Assembly: GCA_028023455.1 (NCBI GenBank)
Contig: JAQFVV010006271.1
Location: forward strand, 5,348,048-5,412,047
Length of the DNA stretch: 64,000 nt
Direction: 5' to 3'
Origin: Epiperipatus broadwayi
Taxonomy: Eukaryota > Onychophora > Udeonychophora > Euonychophora > Peripatidae
A model generated the notes under the pieces. It made no database searches. It was given only the letters and a program-made list of their open reading frames with translations, and was not told where the DNA came from. Every line of letters begins with the position of its first letter. Within the stretch, counting starts at the first letter, position 1. The position numbers were made by a program, and so were the translations under genes. Shown here in pieces: positions 1 through 13,170 of this stretch.

Positions 1-2
1 AT

Positions 3-602
3 GGAACCCCTTTTGTATCAGAAGAGTGGAACAAATGGGTTGCTAAGCGGGGAGTTAAACATGTACTTACATCTATCCGTAACCCCCAAAGTAATCCCTT
101 TGAAAGAGTTATGCAAGAGTTGGGAAGGCTGTTTTGTACATACTTACCAACAAACCATAAGGGATGGGTAAAACAGCTACCTCAGATACTAAATTATATA
201 AACTGGTCTGTACATGAATCCACAGGATTCCCTCCAACACAGCTACATTTTGGAAAACTTGTACCAAAACTCTTCAAGGCAAATTTCCCAGGGAGCAGAG
301 ACAAAACAATTGACATAGAATTAGATAAAAAAAAGGCTCAAGCTCGGATGCACAAGATGAGTCTCAGAAGAAAGAAAAGGAAACACAGCACGCAAAACTA
401 CCGGTTCAAGGTAGGGGATAGAGTGATGGTCAGAACGCCTCATGTGAGCATTCCAGAAAAGTTCCAGTGTAAAAAATTTTTTAACCTTTATGAAGGCCCT
501 TTTGAAATTGTGGAGTGCAGTGGGGATAATGCTTTCTGGATTAAAACAGAACAGGGAATAAAGGGCACATACAATGCTCATGCACTAAAACCCATACCAT
601 AG
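3..602 (+). pseudogene. Ty3/gypsy-type pol 3' part: integrase core and C-terminal domain (partial)
   Basis: The frame is open from base 3 to the TAG at 600-602, so the gene runs in from before the window and the internal ATG at 111 is not the true start. The translation shows the end of a retroviral-type integrase core, including the S-N-P-x-E segment near base 100 that carries the final catalytic glutamate of the DDE triad. A conserved region follows, with the words ESTGFPP and LHFGK, then a basic stretch (RRKKRK), then an SH3-like C-terminal fold (FKVGDRVMVR, YEGPFEIVE). This layout is known from Ty3/gypsy (Metaviridae) elements; integrase joins the cDNA copy to host DNA. No frameshift is visible in this part, but upstream pol cannot be seen, so activity cannot be judged. 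A polypurine run and LTR-like sequence follow. Confidence 0.85.
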
Positions 603-704
603 CATCCAGGATGCTCCGAAATCATCTCACATGTATAGTTCATAATATCTGTATAAATAAGAACTTAAGACTTTAAATGGTCATATCCATTTAAAAGTCT
701 CATT

Positions 705-935
705 GGAGAGGGGGGTATTGTGCCAGGCATTATCAAATGGCCTTGCACAAAATCTGCTGTAAAGAATATTACAGCAGATACATATATAGATTTGTACATA
801 TTAGGCACAACAACTATATAAACGTGCTATATTAATCCAATGGAAGTTGGTCTGAGCATTAAAATACCCACACACACCAATTTAAAGTAATATGAAATTG
901 ACATACAAAATATTGCATAATAAACTCATGTGTTG
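705..935 (+). repeat. Polypurine tract and putative 3' LTR of the gypsy element
   Basis: About 100 bases after the integrase stop there is a purine run (705-715), the position where a polypurine tract primes plus-strand synthesis. An LTR should start just after it, probably at the TG near 719-722. Within it are a perfect 11-bp-arm hairpin (about 752-781, arms ATCTGCTGTAA), a TATA-like box in an ACTATATAAACG context near 810-825, and an AATAAA-type signal near 917-924. The right end is not defined because the other LTR is outside the window. Confidence 0.5.
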
Positions 936-3900
936 TTTTTGTTTTTCCTTTTTGTATATTTTTTATGATATGTCATTATATGTATTTGCTTTTTTATTTT
1001 CTAATATACTTGTATATTTTTTTTAATTTTCTAAAGATTGTAATTTTATTCCATAAGAAAAAAAAAATGTTAATTGCTTTTGCAAAAATCTGATCAAAAG
1101 CAAAAGGTTTGATAATGCTATAATTAAACTGTTATCTTTTTAAAAAAATTCTTTTGAATTGATTTCGTAAGCAAGTGGTCTGGGTTATTCAAGATGGAAA
1201 CCATTGTCAAACTTAAAATGTAGAATTTAATCGGAAAGATATAGAGGAATGTTTATAATCTAAGTGATAAGGTAAATTAAAAGGATTGGCTGATTCATTC
1301 TTCTCAGAGGGATATCTGAATTGGGTTTTATTAGTGGGATTGATAGTGCTGGGGGATTTTTTTTTTTTCTTGGGCATTCAAGTCGTTCACTACTTTGGCT
1401 CCAGAGATTTTCAATCATCTAGCAACTTAGAGATAAATTTATGGACTAGACCGCTGCTGACATTTTCTAAGAAATCCATTATATAGTTCTTTTAAGAACT
1501 CTTGATTTCTTAAGAATTTAATAAACTAGTCAAGATAGAAAAATGAACATTTGATAAAATTTATTATCATATACAAACAGAGGAAAATATGAAGCAATCT
1601 ACCAGTGAGTCCAGTAAAATGACCGTGGGGTAGACAACCAGCCGGTGCACCGCCCTTTCTCTGTCCCAAGCCGCCAAGATGTGACCACGCCAGTTCCAGC
1701 CGCCCACGATGATGACAAACGCTGCCTTACTAAATAAATGAAATCCTCACTACACAGCCAGTTGACTTGAAGCCCACTCAGAGCCCAGAGGAGAAGAATG
1801 AAGACGCAGACATAGGTTTATTTTAAGAGATTTTATTAATATTGAAATAATTAACTTTGATATTTCCGATTAAATATATTATTATTTTTTTGTTATTATT
1901 ATTAATCATTTAAAAAAGAGAGAGAGTCTCTCGCATATGTATATTGAATTTGCGGTTATTACGGGCATATATGATAAAGCTTTTACTTAAATCTTTTGAG
2001 TCAATTTTTCTATTTTAAATTCTAATATTTTCAACAAAGATTGCAATGAGATTCTTTTTTTTTGTTGTTGTTGTTGCTATACGTTTTGCTCTTGTTGTTA
2101 TTCCTGAAATTCATCATATATAAATATACATGTGTATATATGCGTACATACGCTTATAATATTCGGTAAATACGATATCTCATGTTGAATATCTAAAAAA
2201 AAAATGTATTTAACCGTATATCCTTTTTAAGTTATTTTTTTTTGTCACTGCGGCACCTCATGATGGTGCAAGAAGGGATTGATCTATTATAGATTCCCTG
2301 TAAGCAAGTCCTCTAATAACTTTATATTTAAAATAGTAATAAGTGTATAATTGTGCCGCACGTATATACATGTATAGGAATTTATCTATATATTAAAAAA
2401 AAAAGGTTTTAAAGTCATCAGTAAAAGCGTATGCCTGTATGACCGAGAATCTCATATCTGTATAGCAAATCACACAAAGGAAAATTTATTTCTACTGGGT
2501 AAAAGGGGCTCAGACCACTTCCATTCTTTATGAAGTATCTTATTGTAAATAGCTTTAGGGGTTTATCTATTTTCGTAATCATTTAAATTGTATTTATATA
2601 TCTAAAAGCATCAAAAATATATATATGGGTTTGTAATCATTAATTATTTAGTATTCTTTTTATTATATCATCATTAGTATGAAACGGTGGTGGGTATTTG
2701 GGATTAAATAAATAGTTAATCATAATATTAAACTTGTTTCGGTTTCGTATTATTATTTATATTGATAAAAATGTATTCTTTCCTTATCAACCACGTACCT
2801 GTAATAATCATTTAACTTACCCATTTGAAGACCCTAGATGTAGAGTGACTGAGCTAGCCACAAAGGGATATCGCTCTACCGGGGTGTTGAATCTTATTCT
2901 CATGTTTCGCTGGACATATGGTATTGCACATCCTTCTGGGAGGGGGAAAAATTCTTTTTTTTATTCTTTTCTAGAAGTGGCGCGCAAAGGTCTATTTTGT
3001 AAATAGATTTTTCAAAGGTGTGTACTTGCCATTGTTCTAAATATTCGGGCATTTAAATAAGATATCAACTAAAGGGTGTTTTTAACTGGAAGAGTCCTGT
3101 CAATCCACTCTTTCTATCAGTTTAGCTGGAAGTACCAATATACATGAGTATAGATAATCGGCTAAATTGGTATCCATTTCTTTTCCTGTTAAATCTTGTT
3201 CACTTCATACTCAGTGCAAGATTAGGATTAGGAAATCCGCAGGGGAGTTTTGGTCTGGTACAGTATATATATATATATATATTCTAACCTCCCCCCGTGC
3301 ATCCTCATCACCAAAATATATTGTTTATTACGAATATTCCGGGTTCTAGCTCAGTTAACAAATAAATAAATGAAATATTCAGCATTGATTAAAATGATTA
3401 CTAGCTCTAATTTCTAAAATACAAATATGGTTCAATTTTAAAATGAATTAATAAATATTTACTATTTTCATGAGACATGGAGTGACAATACTGGGAACGA
3501 GATAGACTACATTGAGACATTATCCACACGATACTACCTCAATGGCATAAGAACACTATTCCCCCTTTTTACTATACCAAATAACTAACTCATAGTATTC
3601 TTACGACTTTCCGAGCTCTCTTCACTACGATTAAAATAATAATCATATCTTGATCTTCTTTATAACAAGAATCTAGCTCAATTAAATAAAATGAAGTAAA
3701 ATAAAACAAAATAAAATCTCAGGTTCATAAATTGTATTCTAACTGATTTAAAATTACGGTAGTAAAATATGAAAAGGGAATTTTATGTCATAATCTACTA
3801 CACAGCAACTAACAATAATAAAAATAATAATAACAATAATAATATAATATAATCTTATTTCTTCCTAAATGAAATAAATAAATACGTACATGGTAGTAAT

Positions 3901-6900
3901 TTAATAATCTGACAACAGAATATGTGTGGCAACATTAGCATATAATTTAATGTAATATTGTGGCAACCGACTTATGACCAATAAATAATATAAAATTATG
4001 ATCTTTTAATTTTAACATACCAATAAATTCTCAAAATTATTATAACACTTTTATGTTTACATTTTTTGTGCAAAAACTATATGTCTGTTTCAATTATAAA
4101 TGTATCGTGATTTCATGCATCCATGTGGAGAAATAACAACGCGGGCACACAATTTTAAAATAAATTTAAAAAAACAAAGTTTATTAACAACATAAATAAA
4201 TTAACAATATTTTTACACTATATACATTGGATATCCCTTACTCTCCTATCTCAACTTAGTTTACTAGTTTATAAAATGAAATCAAAATATTATTTATTTT
4301 TCCTAGTTAAATCTTATCTTTTTAACACTTAAGAAAATACAGTATTATTACTTGATTTATTATTATGGTTAGCTTATTACAAAATGTATTTTTATATGAT
4401 TATCACAAACACTTTGCATCCCTAATATTATTAAAATTATATTTTTTACAAAATTTACATTCGTAGTAAAATTCTACAAAATAATAAAATTCTAGTTTTA
4501 TATTGGTTGTATGGAATCTTACAAAGTCAAAACATTGTTCTACATTTGGTATTAGGTTTTTATTGTTCATTATCCGATGTTTATTAATCCTAATATTCTC
4601 ATTCAAGCCTTACTTCGGATGATATAATTACAACTATTAATATACCATGCACAAGTATATGTTTATTATACCTTATTGAACTATTTTCTTAATAAATATG
4701 CAATACTTATTTTCTAAATATTATTTTAAAACATTCAAATTTTGTTATCATTTTAAAATACTTGGTTTAGATTTCTTTTCAAAATCTTATATTCATTTCT
4801 GAATTAATTTTACAACGTATTATATGATTCTTTCTCTCTTTATGATATTTTGGACTTTCAATTTTAAAGTTACACAATTCTATACATTCCAGCAAATAAA
4901 CTATTCTTACATAAACGATAACATATCTTCAGTTCTATTTTATTCATTATTTCTTTGAAAATATCTTTCTGACCGATGCAGATTCACGAAATAAGGATAG
5001 CGAAGATAGATGCATAGGATCAAAATACAACTAGAATATTACTCGTCATATACCTTGACAATCATGGCACAGTGAATTAAAAGACACTATAGAGGAGTGA
5101 CCTTTACCTGTCTACCAACCTCTATTATAGGAACGATGCTAAAGCTATTTCTTCAGCTTTATTATAACATCAAAAAGTTTAAAAATATGCAAAAAACACT
5201 GTCCAAACTATATGTGTTCAGTCATAGGGCTTAGTTAACTATACTGAAATCACACAAAACTAAATATGATCCAAATCCTTTATTTTTCCTATTTCTTAAA
5301 AAAAAACATCATCTTGGTTTCCTCTCCACTAGTACTTCCAAGTCACTATCCGATCTTATTTCTCAAGATTTTTCTATACTGTACATCGACAAATACATAT
5401 CTGCATTTCTAACAATAATAAAATTCATTTATTTCAAAACTATTCCACTGTTCTATAAGAAAATCTTTTTACTACTTTCCTCGTATATTTAATCATATAC
5501 AAACTATTTAAATATCTGAATACTTTATCACATGAAAGTTCAAAAGAATCACACAATTGTTCTGTTAAATTATATTATTAATATACTTTAAATAAATTAT
5601 TGCATGCATATTCCGAATTACTCCTATCTCATAATATGTTAAAATGTTGTATAAAATGTGTACATATAATTTAAACTTTCACACTTCATTCTTAATCAAT
5701 AGATGATCTAAAAAAAATACATTATGCATTATAAATAAATATCAAAATTACCAAACGATCTTTATCTTCTCGATCGCGTTCCGTAGGCTTCACCATCCCA
5801 TTGATCCTTGTAGATATAATATTCACATCCATACACTTTATTTTAAACACTATTTCTATAATTTTATCAAGCTATTATATTTAAATTTTAATATTACTAA
5901 ATTTATGTTTATATGTTTTCCCTAATCTCACATAACATTTTATATTCTAAAATAAATTAGTAAAATATTTAAACTATATTTACTGTACTTCTTTATCAAA
6001 CTTTCTTGAAAACCGTTCATATTAAAGCTAAAAAAAAATGTTTATTATTTCTTCTTCTGTCACTTAATGTTCTTCTCCCTGCTTGTTCAATTTTAAGGTA
6101 AAACAATTATTGCTCTGTTTAATAAATATTCCTAGATGACAATCCTTGGTTTTTTATAATATTTAATACAATTATTAATTATGATATTAGTTAATCCCGT
6201 AAAGAAAAAACGTCTACATATTCTCTTCTAATATTTTCTGCTAATATTTTCCCGCGCGACTTTTATGATGCATCTTCTAGGTACTTTGATTTAAATATTC
6301 AATAAAACTTTTCGGTTTCCATGGATCCATTTCATTAAGTAATTTAAATTTCCATTTTCCTAATCTCTATCTTTATTAAGCGCTTTTATAATGAATACTT
6401 TATAATATTTAATTCTTCTTAGATAAAGTTTTTCTGTTCTTTTTTTTTTTTCCATAAAACACAATAGCACTTTCATATCATTATTCTATAACTTTTTTCC
6501 TTCTTTTTTAAAGTTCTGGTAACTATATACTTTGTAATGTTTCCTTTAAAAAGATAAACATTCTTTCTTCATTATAACTTTTACATAATTTTTTCTTTAT
6601 GATAAACGCATCTTAATTTTTCCATAGAGAAGAATAAAATAACTTCAGAGTAGCCTTATAAATTTGTGCGTCATAATTTTTCCTGACGGCAAATAACTTC
6701 TCTTTTAAGTTTTCCGTATAGCGTCCAAATTATATTCCTCTGAGTTACAATAATAAGTTTCTGGTTGAGCATAAATAAAGCTGTATCAAGGCACTTTACA
6801 AATATTTTTCCTTTAGCAATATTTTTAGGTATTTTTTTCTGTAGTACTTCCATTTTTACTGTAAGGTTTTGGCTAAACTTGAATAAAATTACTGGTAAGA

Positions 6901-8090
6901 AAACTTTTAAAATTAGCCCTTCATGTAAAGGCAGTTCAAAATATTATATGTTAAAAAAAACTTTTAAAATAAATACAAAATTTTAAAATTATATCACTTT
7001 TCTAGCTTACGGTCTTATCCAGCTAAAAAAATATGTTACTCCCTCCTTCACTTACACATTACTTTCTCCCGCTTCGTCTAATTCTTATATTTTGTCTGCT
7101 AAAATACCTCCGTTGATTGGTTAATGACTTTTTTAGCGCGAACAAATTTACACATTTTAGTTTTATAATAGATTAAACCTTTTAAAATAAAGAATTTATG
7201 ACGTCATGTCTTAAATATTACTTAGAATAGTATTTTTAAACTCAATTACAGTTTTATCAAAATTATTTAAACTTTAAAACAATTATTAAAACAATATTTA
7301 ATATCTATTTTAATATTAATATTTAATTTATCTTGTTTTTATTTAAACAAAATATTTAATTTTTTATTAACTGTATTCAACTTTTAAACACTACTTAAAT
7401 ATCACATCATTTAAACATTTAAAATAACTATTTAATATTTCAACACTTACTTTAACGATAGATAGCAATTATATTTAGTTTCATAATTCACAAACTTTAT
7501 TATTATATTCTAACAAGCGTGTGTGTGAAGGTATATAATATACAGTCACATGATTACTAACTTTATCAGATGATTTGATTTTTAATTTACGTCTCGGTCT
7601 AAATTACCAAAACTGATATATTTTATAAAAAATTTGGAAAATAATTTAAACTTGTAGAACTAAATATAATTCTCACCATCCTAAAGTTTATTTTAAAATA
7701 TACTCTATTAATTTTGACTATTAAATATAATTATAACACTGCATATAGCATTTATTTAATTTATTAGTTTTAAAATATTACAATTGAATTATTAATATAC
7801 TTTTAACTATTTATAGCTGTATTATTTTATATGGCCAGCTTTTACAACCATAAGCAAGGATATAATTAAGCTTTATTTAACTGTTTTCTTTTAAAATAAT
7901 CCATTACACTTTTATATACCAGGTATTTTCAGCCTTAAATTGTACTATAAGATCTAATCGATCATACAATTATCAATATATTACACAAACGTATCTTAAA
8001 ATTTAAAATTTTTTAGTAATTGACCATTCTACCTTATTATGACCTATAGATAAGGGCACAATATATATACGTGTATATAAATACATAAAT
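936..8090. other. AT-rich non-coding stretch, no gene recognised
   Basis: Both strands carry only short open frames without recognisable motifs. There are poly-A and poly-T runs, a short (TA)n at about 3263-3283, and AAT-type microsatellite near 3813-3850. A small GC-richer island at about 1620-1740 stands out in base composition, but neither strand gives a recognisable protein or RNA. The rest of 3400-8000 is uniformly AT-rich. I see nothing I can name. Confidence 0.6.
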
Positions 8091-8099
8091 ATTTCAGTT

Positions 8100-8158
8100 A
8101 TATAGCAAACTCCTTTATATATATATATATATATATATATAAAAGGAGTTTGCTATTA
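8100..8158. repeat. Hairpin around a (TA)n core
   Basis: An inverted repeat of about 18 bp (TAGCAAACTCCTTT on the left, its complement on the right) flanks a (TA)n run of roughly 25 bases. It is an almost perfect foldback about 300 bases upstream of the LINE. It could be the remains of a small terminal-inverted-repeat element or a palindrome formed by replication slippage. Confidence 0.6.
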
Positions 8159-8600
8159 ATTGAAAGGAGACCCTTTGATTCCTCTTGGAGGCCTTAAAGA
8201 AACTGGAAGAGCAAATTTCTAATGTCCACTCCATACTTTCTTGTCGTTGCAGCTGTTATTATTATGTGATTACTCATAGAGTATAGAAACATGGATGGGA
8301 TGCTCACCAACATGCATTACCCAGTGTGGTGAGTTTATTGGTTTTTACCTCTAAGTTTAAGATCAAAAAACACCTTGGTCTTTCTTCTCAGTTGCCTGAT
8401 AAGGCAGAGTGAATGTTTGTGTAAATGATAAATATTTTCTAATATATTCAATTATGATAGACAAAAATAATCATGGCCCTTATTCCCAGGAGGCGGTAAA
8501 GTCACCAACCAAAATAGTAGTTGGTGACCAAACATGGAGGGTGCTAAGAATTTTCTGATTGCAGACCCAGGCTGCCATTTGATGAAGACTTTTTTATTTA

Positions 8601-9536
8601 GGTACTTACAACTGCAGATCACTGTCAAATGAAGGAAAATTACAAGAATTAAAAGAACTATCATATATTAAATATAACATTATTGGACTTTGTGAAGTTA
8701 GAAAAAAAGGTGAAGAGACAATTGGTTTAAATAGTGGACATGAACTCTATTATAAAGGTACAAATATTGGAAATACAAGTTGAGTAGGATACATTATAAA
8801 TAAAAAGTGGAAGAACAATATTGTGGAGATTGATGGTTTATCAGACAGAGTGAGAAGAATAGTTCTACAACTAAATAGCAGATACCAAATGCAGATAATT
8901 CAGGTTTGTGCCCCATCAAGTTCTCATAGTGATGAAGTAGTAGAAAATTTTTATATAGATGTACAAAATGCTTTTAATCAGAGTAAACATCGTTTTAAAA
9001 ATATTATGGGAGACTTTAATGCTAGAATTGATAAACAAATAAAAGATGAAAGTGCTCTAAGTAATTTTAGTTATGGTAATAGAAATGAGGGCGGACATAG
9101 ACTTGTGGAGTCTGCGGAAAAAGAAAACCTTTATATTGTGAATTCTCTTTTTCAGAAAAATGTTAAAAGAAAATGGACATGGAAGCATTCAAATGAAGGT
9201 ACATCAGAATTGGATTATATTTTGACAAACAAAAAATACATATTTCAAGATTGTAATGTTCTTAATAATTTTAACACAGGAAGTGATCATCGATTAGTAA
9301 GATGTAAGATACGTGTTAATGCAAATCTAGAGAGACAAAAATTATTAAGAAAAACAATATTAACAGTTAATATTCCTAATCTTCAGAAACATTCTAATGA
9401 ATTTAAATTAGAACTTACAAATCGGTTTCAAGTATTAGTAGATTCTGAACATGATTCAGATTTGAATGAAATTAATATGAAAAGAATTGATACACTTTTA
9501 AAAATTGCAACAAAGATAGCTGGTAGAAAAAAGTAG
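8601..9536 (+). pseudogene. LINE endonuclease domain (CFDP2-like)
   Basis: Translation from 8601 gives the N-terminal endonuclease motifs (TYNCRSL, IIGLCEVRKKGEE), one in-frame stop near 8781, then an open frame 8823-9536 with the words CAPSSSHSDE, MGDFNARID and a GSDHRLV motif near its end. GDFNA and SDH are the known metal-binding and catalytic blocks of the endonuclease/exonuclease/phosphatase family. The role is to nick target DNA for target-primed reverse transcription. The ORF ends at a TAG (9534-9536), after which the same protein continues in another frame. Confidence 0.85.
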
Positions 9537-9539
9537 CAA

Positions 9540-9830
9540 TTGACCAATAAAATTTCTACTAAGATTAGAGAATTTATGAAGAAAAGAAGGAATATGAAGA
9601 TATACAAAAATGATGCACTAAAAACGATTAAATATCTCAAATTTTGTAAAATGATGTGGAAAAGAGTTGAATATGATATAAGAAAGTATAACTGTGAACT
9701 AGCAAAAAAAGCTGTAGAAGAGAATAAAAGTCTCAAGAATGTAAAGCAACATTTTGGTATTGGTAGGATATTTATATCTGCAATAAGAAAAAAAATGGAA
9801 TTATTACTAAAAAAGGAGACGACATCATGA
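9540..9830 (+). pseudogene. LINE linker between endonuclease and reverse transcriptase
   Basis: A lysine- and arginine-rich segment follows the endonuclease after a stop. It contains MKKRRNMK, DIRKYN and ENKSLKNVKQ, words typical of the stretch joining endonuclease and reverse transcriptase in this LINE group. It ends just before a frameshift leading into the reverse transcriptase at about 9950. Confidence 0.7.
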
Positions 9831-9950
9831 AATGGGTAGAATACTTTTATCAAGAATTATATAGTAATAACAAAACAAGTACCTCCTATATCTATTATAT
9901 CTTCCGAATTGCCCAGAAATTTTAAATGAAGGAGACGTGCAATTAAATGT

Positions 9951-10789
9951 ATGATGAAAAGAAAGACTCCAGGTAATGACGGAATTGTAATTGATATATT
10001 AAAAGAAGCAGGTGAAGAAATAGAAATTTTTTTAGCAAAGTTATATACCAAATGTCTAAATGATAAAAATGTACTAGGTGATTGGAATTACGCAGTATTA
10101 ATATTGATATTTAAAAAAGGTGATAAAGAAGATATTAGAAATTACAGACCTATCGGCCTTTTATCAGTTTTATACAAAATTTTTACCAAGATAATTACAA
10201 CTCGTCTACAGAGAACATTAGATTTCCATCAACCAAGAGAACAAGCTGATTTTAAAAGTAGTTTTAGTACAGTAGATCATATCCAGGTATTGAGAGAAGT
10301 TATAGAAAGGACAAATGAATATGAGTTGCCATTATGTTTTGGATTTGTAGATTATGAAAAGGTATTTGATTCTATAAACATTTTTTCAGTAAGGCATTGA
10401 ATCATTAAGGTATATATCCAGGATACTGTCATATTTTGAAGAATATTTTTAAAAATGTAACAGCAACAATTACATTACAGACTGATACTAGAAAAGTTAA
10501 CATTGAGAAGGATGTAAGACAGGGTGACTCCACATCTCCAAAACTTTTTATAGAAGTGCTGCAAGAAGTATTTTGTTTATTAAAATGGGAAGCTAAAGGA
10601 GTGAATGTAAATGGAGATTATTTAAGTCATTTAGATTTTGCAAATAATGCTTTAGAGCTACAGGAAATGTTGCAAGAGTTATCAGATGAAAGTAAAAAGG
10701 AACGGCTAAAGATAAGTGTTAAAAAGCCTAAAGTAATGTTTAATGGATTTTCTCAAAATATGAAAATAAAGATTGATTATGATGTTTAG
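9951..10789 (+). pseudogene. LINE reverse transcriptase domain, inactivated
   Basis: Two open pieces (9951-10400 and 10436-10789) hold the reverse transcriptase blocks in order: TPGNDGI, NYRPIGLLSVLYKIF, FVDYEKVFDS, VRQGDSTSP and HLDFANNA. The last corresponds to the catalytic F-A-D-D box but carries two asparagines. A frameshift separates the pieces near 10400. Before decay it would have copied its own RNA at the nicked target. Confidence 0.85.
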
Positions 10790-11179
10790 AAGAAGTTAAC
10801 AGTTACAAATACCTTGGTTAGATTACTAATACAGATGGAAACATAATGGATGAAATTAATTAGAGAATTAAACTTGTTCGGAGTGCTTTTGGTAAAAATA
10901 ACTTAATATTAAAAGAAAATATGATTATGTGTTTGAAAAGAAAGGTTTTTAATAAATGTGTTTTACTAGTTTTTACTTATGGATCTGAGACTTGGACACT
11001 TAATAGAAGAGCAATACAGAGACATCAGACCACTCAAAGAAGTATGGAAAGATGCATGTTGGAAGTAAGAAGAGATCGAAAATGCAATATATGAGTAAGA
11101 GAACAAACAGGTTTTACTGACCTCATTGAAAAAATTAAAAGACTGGAATTGGGCTGGCCATATTGCTAAAAGAGATGAT

Positions 11180-12395
11180 GGTAATCCTGACGTTTAGCGC
11201 CCCGAACAATTCTCCCTCTATTTTTAAAAAAATGAACTATTTTTTCACTATGTAACTATATCCAAGTGTAAATGCTAATAAAAAAAGATTAAAAAAAATA
11301 CTTACATTTACATGCGTATTTTTCACGTATAGCGGTCTTTGCTGTATATAGAACTGTAAATAAATGACGTATATTAACTGTAAATGTTTTTCCGTAAAGA
11401 AGAATAAATAACAAGAAAACAAACTTACATTTTTAGGAGTAATTGGAAGCCACACAAGCGAGGAAATGCACGAAAAGCCACACAAGCGAGGAAATTCACG
11501 AAAAGGTCGTCGCGTGCGTGCAGATTTCTGAAAGAAAATTCCTGCAGGTAGGATGAGAACAAAGGTGTGCTCATCCCAAATTGGTATTTTAGCTTATGCT
11601 ATGCGACAGAGTGGACATAGGCATAATTCCACGCGGTCAAGCAAAAGTAGTTCAGAATTTGTCACGTGTCACAAATGACCAAAGTACAGTAGTTCATAAT
11701 TTTTATAGCAACTTTGCGTGAGACTAAATAGAGCCTAAAAAATTAAGTTTTGTTACATTCATTTTATTTATTCATCTTCATGTAAAAAAGACATTTATAG
11801 TTACATATACTCTGCAATTACATAAAGAATAATAAATAACCAAAAAAATAATTACTTTTTTAGGCTGTATTTACACTCACGCAATTTGGTCACGCGTCAT
11901 TTGTGACACAAGACAAATTCTGAACTACTTTTGCTTGACCGCGTGGAATTATGCCTATGTCCACTCTGTCGCATAGCATAAGCTAAAATACCAATTTGGG
12001 ATGAGCACACCTTTGTTCTCATCCTACCTGCAGGAATTTTCTTTCAGAAATCTGCACGCACGCGACGACCTTTTCGTGCATTTCCTCGCTTGTGTGGCTT
12101 TTCGTGCATTTCCTCGCTTGTGTGGCTTCCAATTACTCCTAAAAATGTAAGTTTGTTTTCTTGTTATTTATTCTTCTTTACGGAAAAACATTTACAGTTA
12201 ATATACGTCATTTATTTACAGTTCTATATACAGCAAAGACCGCTATACGTGAAAAATACGCATGTAAATGTAAGTATTTTTTTTAATCTTTTTTTATTAG
12301 CATTTACACTTGGATATAGTTACATAGTGAAAAAATAGTTCATTTTTTTAAAAATAGAGGGAGAATTGTTCGGGGCGCTAAACGTCAGGATTACC
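11180..12395. mobile_element. Long foldback DNA transposon (Merlin-like, non-autonomous) inside the LINE
   Basis: The arms 11180-11663 and 11912-12395 are 484 bp each and read as nearly perfect reverse complements; one mismatch was noticed. A 248-bp partly self-complementary loop lies between them. The termini start GGTAATCCTGACG. The 8-bp sequence GAGATGAT occurs immediately outside both ends (11172-11179 and 12396-12403), a clear target-site duplication. Removing the element plus one copy restores the LINE frame (AKRDD joined to NIWTIEI). GG termini with an 8-9 bp duplication fit the Merlin superfamily, but hAT-like or Novosib-type elements also make 8-bp duplications, so the family is tentative. 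The identical 82-codon open frames in the two arms are mirror images and not genes. A 28-bp tandem duplication lies in each arm (12071-12126 in the right). Confidence 0.88.
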
Positions 12396-12595
12396 GAGAT
12401 GATAATATATGGACAATTGAAATCTTAAATTGGATTCCCAGAGATTGTAGAAGACCCAGAAAGAGTTCACATGTGATATGGATGGATGAAATAAGAAAAT
12501 GTATAGGGGTGATGTAGAGAAGAGAAGCTAAAGATCGGAGAAGATGGATTGAACTTGGAGAGACCTTCATTGTACAGTGGATTGATAATGGTTGA

Positions 12596-12596
<1 letters not shown>

Positions 12597-12637
<41 letters not shown>

Positions 12638-12659
12638 ATTACAAGATTTGGGGTAGTTT

Positions 12660-12699
<40 letters not shown>
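12597..12699. repeat. Two (TA)n microsatellites at the LINE 3' end
   Basis: Arrays of about 38 bases each (12597-12636 and 12662-12699), separated by 25 bases. The first directly follows the LINE tail, which is common for RTE elements ending in simple repeats. They create spurious open frames rich in Tyr and Ile. Confidence 0.9.
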
Positions 12700-12703
<4 letters not shown>

Positions 12704-13170
12704 ACTGAATATTTTATTCACACATTTAATTAAATATACACTTGAAGAATTTTGTTTTATATGTACTTATATTTTATTTTATTTTTGTATCACAAAAAAA
12801 AAAAAAATCTGTACATTTTATTTTATCTATCCAAATGTTAAAAAGAGGAGAAAAATTAAGTTTTTTTTAATTACCTTATAAGTGTGAAATTAATTAAAAT
12901 GAGATAAAATTATCAAATAATTTTTAATTATCATTCATATATTTTTTTTCTTTTATAAAAGATCAATTATTGTATATAGCGCGAAGTTTTATAAACTGTA
13001 ATAGCTAAACAGCATTAAGCTGTTGCACATGCGCTTTGCAGATTTTAACTGTAAATGACTGAATACAAACACTTCAAACGCATGATAAAGTCTTTGGGAG
13101 AAAGAATTTTGTTTTTCTCTCATCAAAGTTTGAAATTTAAAATAAGTTTTCTTTTTTGTGTACTGTATCA

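Larger units (their letters stand above)
8460..12596 (+). mobile_element. RTE-type LINE retrotransposon, decayed, interrupted by a foldback element
   Basis: The element encodes, in order, an apurinic-type endonuclease related to craniofacial development protein 2-like ORFs (from about 8601), a basic linker (9540-9830), a reverse transcriptase (about 9950-10790) and the usual 3' domain (YGSETWTLNRR near 10978; WTIEILNWIPRD after the insertion). Stop codons and frameshifts break it into at least five frames. The reverse transcriptase active site reads FANN where FADD is expected, so the enzyme would be dead. The 3' end passes into (TA)n arrays. Bases 11180-12395 are a later insertion. A second copy lies at 56640-58890. 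Confidence 0.88.

Noticed and set aside
321-581. Minus-strand open frame opposite the integrase
   Set aside because: Shadow of the plus-strand pol frame, which has clear integrase motifs.
936-8090. CRISPR array, bacterial operon or phage-like content
   Set aside because: No regularly spaced repeats, ribosome-binding sites or dense coding; the window is clearly eukaryotic.
9428-9853. Minus-strand Phe/Leu-rich 141-codon frame that looks like a membrane protein
   Set aside because: It is antisense to the lysine-rich LINE endonuclease-linker; Lys/Asn codons on one strand read as Phe/Leu/Ile on the other.
11237-11485. Identical 82-codon open frames on opposite strands at 11237-11485 and 12090-12338
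   Set aside because: They are mirror copies produced by the inverted arms of the foldback element; no known domain and no coding-type composition.
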